From PVC group bacterium (GTDB lineage Bacteria > Verrucomicrobiota > Kiritimatiellia > UBA8416 > PXDI01), in NCBI GenBank assembly GCA_003565095.1, contig PXDI01000099.1, positions 1-29,284 on the forward strand: a DNA stretch of 29,284 bases. Direction: 5' to 3'. A program made the translations under genes and the position numbers. Below are positions 1 to 6,542 of the stretch, in pieces. Each line of letters begins with the position of its first letter. Positions within the stretch are counted from its first letter, which is position 1. The notes below the pieces were generated by a model that searched no databases, had not been told where the DNA came from, and saw nothing but the letters and a program-made list of their open reading frames with translations.

Positions 1-1
1 A

Positions 2-125
2 CCAGGTGCAAGCCGGATGGCGCGAAAGGTTGCGCTTGAACTGTCCTGTCAGTACAGTGGAAAAAATCAGCGTAAGATCGGTGATTATTATGGGTGCCGG
101 GGCATCGGTTAGCAAACGATTTTGA
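2..125 (+). pseudogene. C-terminal remnant of REP-associated (Y1-type) transposase, frameshifted
   Basis: The first codons read as the DnaA-like C-terminal tail often seen in REP-associated tyrosine transposases. One frame (2-94) ends in residues KIGDYYG. The expected continuation, GAGASVSKRF and a stop (TGA at 123-125), lies in another frame starting near 93. Removing one G from the GGG run at 92-94 would join them into KIGDYYGAGASVSKRF, which matches the usual form 'IGxYFG-xSxxAVSK'. What is seen is the split reading; the family assignment is inferred from this short tail. The catalytic HUH domain would lie outside the window, so an intact gene with a sequencing error cannot be excluded. 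Confidence 0.42.
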
Positions 126-139
126 AGACCCATATTGGA

Positions 140-340
140 TTAATCCTTATTATTCTGCCCATATGGTGCGGCATCTTCACGAACGATAGTCCGATCATGT
201 GGATCGTGGTATACAACCTTGCCGTCTTTCCACGTTGATAACGGACGGTTGCGGCGTCGATGATCTTCCACGACCGAGCTAACGGCGGCCTTCATTGCTG
301 CCACGGCTTTTTCTGTCATGGTTGCTTCTGGTTTGTTCAT
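140..340 (-). CDS. Small partner protein of zeta-toxin-like gene (putative antitoxin)
   Basis: A 66-residue soluble protein. The start at 340 (MNKPEA) is preferred over the ATG at 352 because it gives a 4-nt ATGA overlap with the stop of the upstream zeta-like gene and has a GGGGTG ribosome site just upstream. The N-terminal half (AVAAMKAAVSSVVEDHRR) should be helical. The middle carries RPLSTWKDGKVV, a pattern I recall from small proteins encoded next to COG4185 zeta-toxin kinases. The tail is charged. Translational coupling to the kinase suggests made-together partners, and antitoxin is the natural inference. No DNA-binding domain is evident, and I cannot assign a Pfam family. Confidence 0.7.
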   Translation of the reverse strand: MNKPEATMTEKAVAAMKAAVSSVVEDHRRRNRPLSTWKDGKVVYHDPHDRTIVREDAAPYGQNNKD

Positions 341-1080
341 TTTACACCCCATTGTATTGTCAGACGCTCGTACAGGTACTGGACAAACACTTCGGTTGTC
401 CCATCCTGATCTCTGAACACCAATTCAGGTTCGTCTCCCGTATTATCAAATAAATGGACTGAGTCAACAAGCGGCCGATACAGCTGGAAGAAGTTATGCA
501 ATGTCCGGGCATATCGGCGGCGCACATCGACTTCCGGCACATCGTGCCCTCCACTGTCGACGCGGTCGCGGACACGCGCCACGGCCAATGCTGGATCCGG
601 GATCCATAGATAAAAAAGGTGAACAGCATACCCGGTTCTCTTGGCTCGTTCGATTAGGCGAAGATACGTCTTTCCCGACAGCGTCGACTCAAAAGCAAAC
701 GACGAACCGCGATCGACAAGGTATGCGACTTCCTCAAGCATTAGCCGACCGGCTTTCGCCGCGACAGCAGTTGGCGCAAAGGGTGAAAGTCCAGCCGCAA
801 TCAGATCCGGATTCACAAATCGCAGGCAATGGACATATTTGGGTAAGAACTCTTTTGCAAACGTTGTCTTGCCTGCTCCGTTTGAGCCTCCAATCACGTA
901 AAGATTCTTTCCGTCCCCGCCAAACACAGGAATACCACGACATGCATTATCCTTCGTCATTTCGTGCGGGCGCCTGCGGATGATTTGCGTTTTGGTGGTT
1001 TGCGGGACTTGAGCTTGGCCTGGGCATAGCTGCTGGTCTGATCCTGGCAACTGTTCCGGATTCTGGTTATACGTCAACAT
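337..1080 (-). CDS. Zeta-toxin family P-loop kinase (COG4185-like)
   Basis: A 247-residue protein whose core starts around residue 58. Walker A is GGSNGAGKTT (64-73). It is followed by the family motifs FVNPDLIA (88-95, Asp92), FAFESTLSG (128-136, Glu131) and GGHDVPEVDVRRRYAR (177-192). This is the layout of zeta/PezT-like kinases, which phosphorylate UDP-N-acetylglucosamine or a related nucleotide sugar, so a cytoplasmic toxin-like kinase is expected. Two starts are possible. ATG 1080 lies about 30 nt below an extended -10 promoter and has a GGGAG upstream. ATG 960 would remove a 40-residue polar tail that is not part of the fold. The stop overlaps the start of the small partner gene by 4 nt. 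The substrate is not proven by sequence, and a non-toxic chromosomal kinase is possible. Confidence 0.85.
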   Translation of the reverse strand: MLTYNQNPEQLPGSDQQLCPGQAQVPQTTKTQIIRRRPHEMTKDNACRGIPVFGGDGKNLYVIGGSNGAGKTTFAKEFLPKYVHCLRFVNPDLIAAGLSPFAPTAVAAKAGRLMLEEVAYLVDRGSSFAFESTLSGKTYLRLIERAKRTGYAVHLFYLWIPDPALAVARVRDRVDSGGHDVPEVDVRRRYARTLHNFFQLYRPLVDSVHLFDNTGDEPELVFRDQDGTTEVFVQYLYERLTIQWGVK

Positions 1081-1118
1081 AAGCTATACATTGCTCCCAA
1101 CAAGACAACTTTGAAAAT

Positions 1119-1127
1119 ACTATACCA
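1119..1127 (-). promoter_or_regulatory. Extended -10 promoter for zeta-like operon
   Basis: On the minus strand the sequence reads TGG-TATAGT, an extended -10 (TGn) next to a 5/6 match to TATAAT. The predicted transcript start, near 1112, is about 30 nt before the ATG at 1080, which favours the longer start of the kinase gene. No good -35 box is seen, as is usual for extended -10 promoters. Confidence 0.45.
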
Positions 1128-1621
1128 CGACATCTGGAACAACAAGCCAAACGTAACTACAATAAGGTCAGCGGACGGGAGAGAGCCCCCCCATGATGTT
1201 GTGAGAGCCGCTTCAATGAGTAGCCGCCAAATGTGCTTATGCTAGGCGCCATTCGAGTCAGTTCGCACATATGAATCAGATTTGCGGGGGAAGCTCGTTT
1301 TTTTTGCAAATCTTCCGCTCCTGTCGCTCCAGTCTGCGCACAAGTGCTACGCCGCGGCACGCAAGGCGGCAGGGGGCGTGGGGCATAATGATAATTGCCG
1401 GGAATTGGGCTTGGCGGATGGTTCCGGTTTGACTAATCTACTCTCATTGGAGAAACAACGGATGAACAAGAGCTGGAAAATGAAACGTGTTGTGCGAAAA
1501 TCGGGCGGCAAGAAATGAGCTTGTTCATTGTTGAAGGCCTGACCGCTCTGCTTGTTGAATAAGGATAAGGCACTTCGAGATTAGCCGGAAGAACTCTTGC
1601 GGCATTGGCGAAAAGCGAGAT
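1128..1621. other. Intergenic stretch without a convincing gene
   Basis: About 500 bases between the zeta-like operon promoter and the lycopene-cyclase-domain gene. Short open frames occur, but none has a credible start, length and family signal together. One tiny frame, 1462-1518 (MNKSWKMKRVV...), has a GGAG upstream but encodes only 18 residues. An overlapping frame through 1437-1560 reads a plausible acidic peptide without a start. This may be decayed coding sequence. No RNA gene or clear repeat is seen. Confidence 0.4.
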
Positions 1622-2347
1622 GTGGCCCCTATGGCTCAAAACTATCCGTTTTTATTATTGTGCGTTCTAATGTTCATTCCGGTATTTGCCGCGGGTATCT
1701 TTCGGAATGATCTTATCGTTCATATGGTCAGAATGGCGCTTATTTCTCTGCCATTTGCCTTTACGGAGTTTATGTTCTATCCGGATTATTGGGATCCGCC
1801 GTTTCTTTTTGATGCCGCAGAAAGATTCGGTTTCGGTTTGGAGGACTTTCTTTTCGTCGCGGCACTTGGTGCCATGTCAATCGGTCTGTATCCTGCACTT
1901 TTAAATAAACAACTGCAGATGGTTAAGCCGCAAACAACAACTCAATCTGTCCGGAGAATTTGCATAGTGATTGGTATTGCTATGCTGATGGCGGTGGCCG
2001 GCTGGATAGCCGGAGTTCCTGCAATATATACAGGACTGATCGTCATGATTTCCATACCGGTTGTTTTGTTGTATGCCTCCCGATCGGATCTGTGGCTCCA
2101 CGCATTGAAGAGCGGAGGGACTTCGCTGGCAGCCTACATCGGCGTTTGTCTGGCGCTGGAGTTCATTCTGCCGGGTACCTTTGCGCGTTACTGGCATACT
2201 GATAAACTGCTGAACGTCTTTGCAGGTCCGCTGCCGGTGGAGGAACTTCTTTACGGCTTCTCGGCAGGATTTGCCGCCGCAGTCATCTATCCGTTTGCAT
2301 TCGGTCTGAAATTCATGCATCATTCGACATGTCCGCAAAAAAGATAA
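1622..2347 (+). CDS. Fused lycopene-cyclase-domain (CarR/CrtYcd-type) membrane protein
   Basis: A 241-residue integral membrane protein with about six to seven hydrophobic segments. It carries two copies of the lycopene-cyclase-domain signature: FGFGLEDFLF (69-78) after a conserved FMFYPDYWDPP stretch (50-60), and PVEELLYGF (205-213). In actinobacteria these halves are separate ~110-residue subunits (CrtYc/CrtYd, CrtYe/CrtYf); here they are fused, as in archaeal and some Bacteroidota proteins. The family cyclises psi ends of linear carotenoids such as lycopene or C50 precursors. The start is either GTG 1622 or ATG 1631, and neither has a strong ribosome site. The gene overlaps the following UbiA gene by 19 nt, indicating a joint pathway. 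With no crtB or crtI nearby, the actual substrate, carotenoid or another terpenoid, is uncertain. Confidence 0.75.
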   Translation: MAPMAQNYPFLLLCVLMFIPVFAAGIFRNDLIVHMVRMALISLPFAFTEFMFYPDYWDPPFLFDAAERFGFGLEDFLFVAALGAMSIGLYPALLNKQLQMVKPQTTTQSVRRICIVIGIAMLMAVAGWIAGVPAIYTGLIVMISIPVVLLYASRSDLWLHALKSGGTSLAAYIGVCLALEFILPGTFARYWHTDKLLNVFAGPLPVEELLYGFSAGFAAAVIYPFAFGLKFMHHSTCPQKR

Positions 2348-3255
2348 GATCATGGATACAGGCCTCTCGGCTGCCATCACAGGGATATATCTTCTGTCCT
2401 CTGTTTCTCGGGCAGGCGCTCTGGTTCAGCCAGTCGGGAAAATTAAATCTGCCATTGGCGGGCCTGACTTGGCTGTTCGGTTTAATTATTCAGCTTTATA
2501 TCGTTTATGCCAACGATCTGGCAGATGTTGCTATCGATCGGTTGAACTCAACGTTTACACCTTTTTCCGGTGGGTCACGTGTTTTGGTGGAGGGTAAATT
2601 GACTGTGCCGGAACTGAGAATGGCGGTCGGCGCTACCGTTTTTCTAAATGTGGCGATCGGATCATGTTTTCTGATTCTGGGACGGCCTTTTGCGCCGGGG
2701 TTGATATTGATTTCGCTGATGCTGTTGTGGTTATACAGTTTTCCGCCGGTGCGTCTTTCTTATCGTGGCGGCGGTGAATTCCTGCAGATGGCCGGAGTCG
2801 GCTTGATTCTGCCGGTTTTCGGGTACTACATTCAAGCCGGTGCGCTGGAGCATTTTCAGTGGCGGTATATTGCCGCACTTCTTCCTCTTCATCTAGCATG
2901 TGCTTTATCTACAACACTTCCGGACGAACCGTCTGACAGGGCGGGAGGTAAAAATACTATTGCCGTTATTCTGGGAGGAAGGAGGGTGAAGTCGATTATT
3001 CTCGCCCTCCATTTGCTGACTCTTTTTGTGCTTGCCGGTGTCATCCTGTCTGAGAATAGTTTAATCGTCTTTCTGTCAATCATAGCGGTTTCCATGGCGG
3101 CTATTACCGGATTGATCGTTTCTCTTGCGCGTGCCGTGCCCGGATCGCGCGCCATGCTTGTGTTTGTGAGCTGTTCGATTCTGGCTACTCTCGGTTTGAA
3201 TACCTCAATCGCCATCGAACGTTTTGTATCGCTCTGGAGCATTCAAATGAGATAG
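2329..3255 (+). CDS. UbiA-family membrane prenyltransferase
   Basis: A 308-residue polytopic membrane protein. The first aspartate-rich motif is N62-D63-xx-D66-xxx-D70 (ANDLADVAID). The second is D199-xxx-D203 (LPDEPSDRAGGKNT). Between them is the family's YSFPPVRL element (136-143). These bind Mg2+ and the prenyl diphosphate donor, so the enzyme transfers or rearranges a prenyl chain at the membrane. The family includes MenA, UbiA, lycopene elongases (CrtEb, LyeJ) and membrane terpene cyclases. The 19-nt overlap with the lycopene-cyclase-domain gene resembles the C50-carotenoid crtYe/Yf/Eb pairing, which makes a lycopene elongase-like role possible. MenA-like or novel terpenoid roles cannot be excluded. 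The start ATG 2329 lies inside the upstream gene, suggesting coupled translation. Confidence 0.85.
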   Translation: MSAKKIRSWIQASRLPSQGYIFCPLFLGQALWFSQSGKLNLPLAGLTWLFGLIIQLYIVYANDLADVAIDRLNSTFTPFSGGSRVLVEGKLTVPELRMAVGATVFLNVAIGSCFLILGRPFAPGLILISLMLLWLYSFPPVRLSYRGGGEFLQMAGVGLILPVFGYYIQAGALEHFQWRYIAALLPLHLACALSTTLPDEPSDRAGGKNTIAVILGGRRVKSIILALHLLTLFVLAGVILSENSLIVFLSIIAVSMAAITGLIVSLARAVPGSRAMLVFVSCSILATLGLNTSIAIERFVSLWSIQMR

Positions 3256-3367
3256 GGCTAAATTATGATAAAATATATGTGTGATGGCGCGTGGATCAGG
3301 AGACGACCTGTTCGCGGGCGTTGCTGTTTTATCATGACGGTGCGATTGCCGGAATGGTGCCGTTGTT

Positions 3368-4639
3368 TCAAGAAAGCGTTATTTCTGTTTCCGTGCGTGA
3401 GGCGAGGTCTTTGATGCGGGCGGAGCCGCGTTCGATATCATCCGGACCGAGATAAACGGCTTTCTGGTAACTGCCGCGCCCGGTGCGGGTGAAAAACTTT
3501 TTGGGTTTTTCCGGAGCCAGCGCCATATCGACGCTATCACCCTCGCTGCGCAGTTTTTGCGCCAGCAATATCGCGGCTGAACGCTGTGATTCTTCCATAT
3601 AGCCGATGGCCGTATCGCATTCCGGGCGGCTCTCGCCATCATTTGGCAAATAAGCGTTGATGATTTCAGCGATAACAACATCCCCGAAGCCGAGGCCGAC
3701 GCCGCTTAGTGGCTGCCCGCCGATCTCCGTGAGCAGGTTGTCATAACGCCCTCCGCCGAAAACTGCACGAAATTCGCGCTTAATATCAAAAGCTTCGAAA
3801 ACGATACCGGTGTAATATGCCAGACCGCGGATCACAGACATATCAAACATAAGGCGGTCGGCAAATCCGTATGAAGCACAGACGCGTATGAATTCATCAA
3901 GCTGTGCCAGTGCCGGCGAATCCGGTACGGTTTGCCTTACATCGTCCAGGGTATGCATATCGAGCATTCGCCAGGCTTTGGCGGTTTCGTCGTCATTCAG
4001 GCCTGCTTTATGCATCAATTCACTGATCGCCTCATCGGGTATTTTGCCGCGTTTATCCAACGCCAGAAAGATGGCCGGATGTTTTGCTTCAGAAATATCA
4101 ACTGTTTTGAGCAAATCGGAGAGCAGTGCGCGGCTGTTAAAATGGATGCGCAGCATCGTCCCGGTAATGCCAAGCTTTTCCAAGGCAGAAACCGCGGTTG
4201 CCAGAATTTCGGCTTCAGCCGCAACTGACGGCTCTCCCAGTATGTCGAGGTTCCATTGATAATGTTCACGTTTGCGGCCGCGGGTGGTGCGTTCGTAACG
4301 GAAGCATTGAGCGATGGTGTGCCATTTCAGCGGCAGAGAAAGGGTGCCCTGCCGCGCGCTGACCATCCGCGCCAACGTGGGCGTCATCTCCGGGCGCAGC
4401 GCAAGATCGCGGTTGCTTTTGTCTTTGAAATGGTAAATCTGGTCGACAATTTCTTCGCCGGACTTGCGTTTCAGCAGTTCGAGCGACTCTACAACACAGG
4501 CATCGTACGGTTTGAATCCGAAATTTTCAGCAGCCTGCCGCCATGTATCAAACAGGCGGTTGCGCAGCGCCATGTCTTCCGGATAAAAATCACGCATTCC
4601 GCGCGGGGCGCTGAATCCCTGTTCCTTATTGCCTGGCAT
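3368..4639 (-). CDS. hisS: Histidyl-tRNA synthetase
   Basis: A 423-residue class II aminoacyl-tRNA synthetase that charges tRNA-His in the cytoplasm. Visible are LRPEMT (81-86), the motif 2 loop RYERTTRGRKREHYQWN (114-130) and the histidine-binding RGLAYYTG (271-278). A C-terminal anticodon-binding domain follows from about 330. Motif 3 reads GVGLGFGD (313-320) and lacks the Glu-Arg of the common GLER form; I recall this GFGD form from plant-organelle and some Bacteroidota enzymes. The length is normal. The start is supported by AGGAG about 7 nt upstream. It lies 39 nt downstream of the HU/IHF-like gene and is probably co-transcribed with it. Confidence 0.97.
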   Translation of the reverse strand: MPGNKEQGFSAPRGMRDFYPEDMALRNRLFDTWRQAAENFGFKPYDACVVESLELLKRKSGEEIVDQIYHFKDKSNRDLALRPEMTPTLARMVSARQGTLSLPLKWHTIAQCFRYERTTRGRKREHYQWNLDILGEPSVAAEAEILATAVSALEKLGITGTMLRIHFNSRALLSDLLKTVDISEAKHPAIFLALDKRGKIPDEAISELMHKAGLNDDETAKAWRMLDMHTLDDVRQTVPDSPALAQLDEFIRVCASYGFADRLMFDMSVIRGLAYYTGIVFEAFDIKREFRAVFGGGRYDNLLTEIGGQPLSGVGLGFGDVVIAEIINAYLPNDGESRPECDTAIGYMEESQRSAAILLAQKLRSEGDSVDMALAPEKPKKFFTRTGRGSYQKAVYLGPDDIERGSARIKDLASRTETEITLS

Positions 4640-4678
4640 CAGAGTCTCCTGCGCGTGAGATCAACCGGATGAAAGCCG

Positions 4679-4987
4679 TTATGACTGGATCGGCAGACTG
4701 CGCGGGGTTCCGCCCAGTACCAGGTTCTTCATCTTTTTGCCGGCCTTGAATTTTACGACTTTGCGTTCAGGAATCTGCACAACGTTCTCGGGGCGATTGG
4801 GGTTGCGCCCGATCCGCGATTTCCGGGTGCATACTTCAAAGACGCCGAAGTCGCGAAACTCGATGTGATCGCCATCACGCAGAGCGTCGGTTATTGTATC
4901 CAAAGCCTTCTGGATTACGGTTTGCACGTCTTCCTGAACGATGCCGGTTTCACGCGATATCTTGAGAACCATATCTCTTTTTGTCAT
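4679..4987 (-). CDS. HU/IHF-family DNA-binding protein
   Basis: A 102-residue bacterial histone-like protein. The N-terminal helices (MTKRDMVLKISRETG...) lead to the beta-arm region with GRNPNRPE (about 70-77) and the closing VVKFKAGKKMK, the diagnostic HU/IHF layout. It forms dimers that bend DNA in the nucleoid. The slightly long C-terminus (LGGTPRSLPIQS) is not part of the fold. AAAGGGTG lies just before the ATG. It heads a probable operon with hisS and has a good promoter upstream (5076-5104). I cannot say whether it behaves as HU or as an IHF subunit. Confidence 0.95.
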   Translation of the reverse strand: MTKRDMVLKISRETGIVQEDVQTVIQKALDTITDALRDGDHIEFRDFGVFEVCTRKSRIGRNPNRPENVVQIPERKVVKFKAGKKMKNLVLGGTPRSLPIQS

Positions 4988-5075
4988 TTTTCACCCTTTT
5001 GACATTGCTGCAATATTTCTTGGGCTGATCTGACCAGGTCTCCCGCGCCGGTCGCCCAAGTTGAAAACAAGCAAA

Positions 5076-5104
5076 AATATAGTTGGTTATGCTTGCCAAG
5101 ACAA
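5076..5104 (-). promoter_or_regulatory. Sigma70-type promoter for HU-hisS operon
   Basis: On the minus strand, -35 TTGTCT (5099-5104) is followed by a 17-base spacer and -10 TATATT (5076-5081), 4/6 and 5/6 matches to consensus. The predicted start is near 5069, giving a leader of about 80 nt. The -35 box lies inside an inverted repeat (5089-5108). Confidence 0.55.
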
Positions 5105-5108
5105 GCAT
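5089..5108. repeat. Inverted repeat (possible operator) overlapping the HU promoter
   Basis: ATGCTTG (5089-5095), a 6-base centre, then CAAGCAT (5102-5108) form a perfect 7-bp inverted repeat. It covers the -35 box of the minus-strand HU promoter and lies about 50 bases before the start of the plus-strand GH26-like gene. A dimeric regulator could control one or both directions from here. This role is inferred; only the symmetry is seen. Confidence 0.4.
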
Positions 5109-5158
5109 AGAATGTCAGTTATATGCATTTGATTGAAACGTTAAGGAAAGGGATGACG

Positions 5159-6085
5159 ATGATTGACTGGAGTGAGCGGATTAATTGCGGGGCACGGTTG
5201 GAGCCGGTAGACGGTGTGTTGCACGGTGCCGGACAAAGTCCGGATGCATTGCGGGAATACACGCAGGCGGTCGGTCCGGCATATGAACCGGCCGTTTTCA
5301 TGACTTACATGAGTGTGAAGAAGCTGCAACCGGGGGCTTTACAAAGGCGTCTGGATGAATGCAACGGGATTGTACGATCCGGCGATGCCGTGGTGCAGAT
5401 CGGGTTATCAATGACCAGCGACGGAAGTCCTGAGCTGCGATATGAGCATGAGGTGGCGGACGGTCTGCATGACGAGGCGCTGCGCTCTTTTTGCCGCCAG
5501 TTGGCCGAATACGGCAAGCCGGTTTTTCTGCGTATCGGCTATGAGTTCAACGGGCACTGGAACGGCTATCAGCCTGAGCCGTTTGTTGCCGCATGGCGGC
5601 GTATCTGCAAAATGATGGATGAGTATGAACTTGATAATGTGGCGCGGGTATGGTGCTATGCTCCTGACGGGGCGGATAATCCATGGATGCCGTATTATCC
5701 CGGTGATGAGCTGGTGGACTGGTGGTCGATAGACCTTTTTTCCGCCTCTCACATGACCATGCCGGAAACCGCGGCATTTATTGCCGAGGCGCTTGAGCAT
5801 CGCAAGCCGGTCATGATTGGGGAGTCAACCCCGCGTTATTGCGGAGTTAACGGTGGTGACGCAAGCTGGAATGAGTGGTATAAACCGTATTTTGAATTGA
5901 TCCGTTCTTCGGCTAATATGAAAGCGTTTTGTTACATTAACTGGGATTGGAGCGGATATCCCAAGTGGCATGACTGGGGTGACGGCAGGATTCAGGAAAA
6001 CCGGCAGGTTCTGGAGTCATATCGCCGGGAGATGGCGTGTTCACAGTATCTGCATGCAAACAGCGGCTGGCTCAAAAATGTATAG
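5159..6085 (+). CDS. GH26-like (beta/alpha)8 glycoside hydrolase, apparently intracellular
   Basis: A protein of 308 residues from ATG 5159, chosen because AAGGAAAGG (5143-5151) sits 7 nt upstream; ATGs at 5123 and 5153 are in frame but fit that site worse. It resembles glycoside hydrolase family 26/clan A. A strand ends in LRIGYEFNGHW with the candidate acid/base Glu129, and a later strand reads VMIGEST with the candidate nucleophile Glu222. Aromatic residues are dense around the presumed cleft (WNGY, WWSID, INWDWSGY). GH26 members are mainly beta-mannanases. No signal peptide is present, so action on imported oligosaccharides is inferred. The end overlaps the next gene by 8 nt. Substrate and exact family need a profile search. 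Confidence 0.65.
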   Translation: MIDWSERINCGARLEPVDGVLHGAGQSPDALREYTQAVGPAYEPAVFMTYMSVKKLQPGALQRRLDECNGIVRSGDAVVQIGLSMTSDGSPELRYEHEVADGLHDEALRSFCRQLAEYGKPVFLRIGYEFNGHWNGYQPEPFVAAWRRICKMMDEYELDNVARVWCYAPDGADNPWMPYYPGDELVDWWSIDLFSASHMTMPETAAFIAEALEHRKPVMIGESTPRYCGVNGGDASWNEWYKPYFELIRSSANMKAFCYINWDWSGYPKWHDWGDGRIQENRQVLESYRREMACSQYLHANSGWLKNV

Positions 6086-6524
6086 AACGTTTAAACAGCT
6101 AATTTTTGCCACGGCATTCTTGTTTGCCGCAGTGGTGGTTTTGTGTGCACAGGTTTCGCCATACAGAACAGGCCAGCATTCGCCGCAGGCGGCAACTCCG
6201 CAGGAGGTGCAGGCGGCAATTGCTTTGTGCGGCGAGTGGCTGCTGGTGCATGGTGACACCACAAATCGGGTAACTATCACGCACATTACCGGCAAGATTG
6301 TTGTCATGGAGAATGCCGGATTGCTTTCACAGCGTTACCTGCGCAGCGGGGATAAGCTGCTGCGGTTTATCGGTAGCGGAGAAGACAAGATCCGCGCAGC
6401 ATGGCATATTGATGACAATTTGCTGGAAATCCGTGAGGGTGATTTTGCCGGGGCCAGACTGACGCGGATTCCGGATGATGAACCGGACGGGGAGGATGAG
6501 GCGGCCGCGGAGGATGATGATTAA
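6078..6524 (+). CDS. Small exported protein of unknown function with acidic tail
   Basis: A 148-residue protein starting at ATG 6078, whose start overlaps the stop of the GH26-like gene, so translation is probably coupled. Residues 1-25 form a signal peptide or membrane anchor (basic MYRTFK, then a hydrophobic run to about VVLCAQ). The mature part (about 44-130) looks like a small beta-rich domain (GEWLLVHGDTTNRVTITHITG...). The last 16 residues are almost all Asp, Glu or Ala, which could bind cations or basic partners. Cys23 is preceded by VVL, not a canonical lipobox. I do not recognise the family. Confidence 0.7.
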   Translation: MYRTFKQLIFATAFLFAAVVVLCAQVSPYRTGQHSPQAATPQEVQAAIALCGEWLLVHGDTTNRVTITHITGKIVVMENAGLLSQRYLRSGDKLLRFIGSGEDKIRAAWHIDDNLLEIREGDFAGARLTRIPDDEPDGEDEAAAEDDD

Positions 6525-6542
6525 CTGAACCCGAATAATTCA

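Noticed and set aside
501..983. 160-codon plus-strand open frame opposite the zeta-like gene
   Set aside because: Composition is unlike a protein, and it lies fully opposite a well-supported kinase gene.
1282..1518. 78-codon plus-strand open frame
   Set aside because: No family signal and unlikely composition; only the last 18 codons follow a ribosome-site-like GGAG. Described as part of the intergenic stretch.
3256..3367. Small open frame after the UbiA gene
   Set aside because: Short, without ribosome site; reads as ordinary intergenic sequence between convergent genes.
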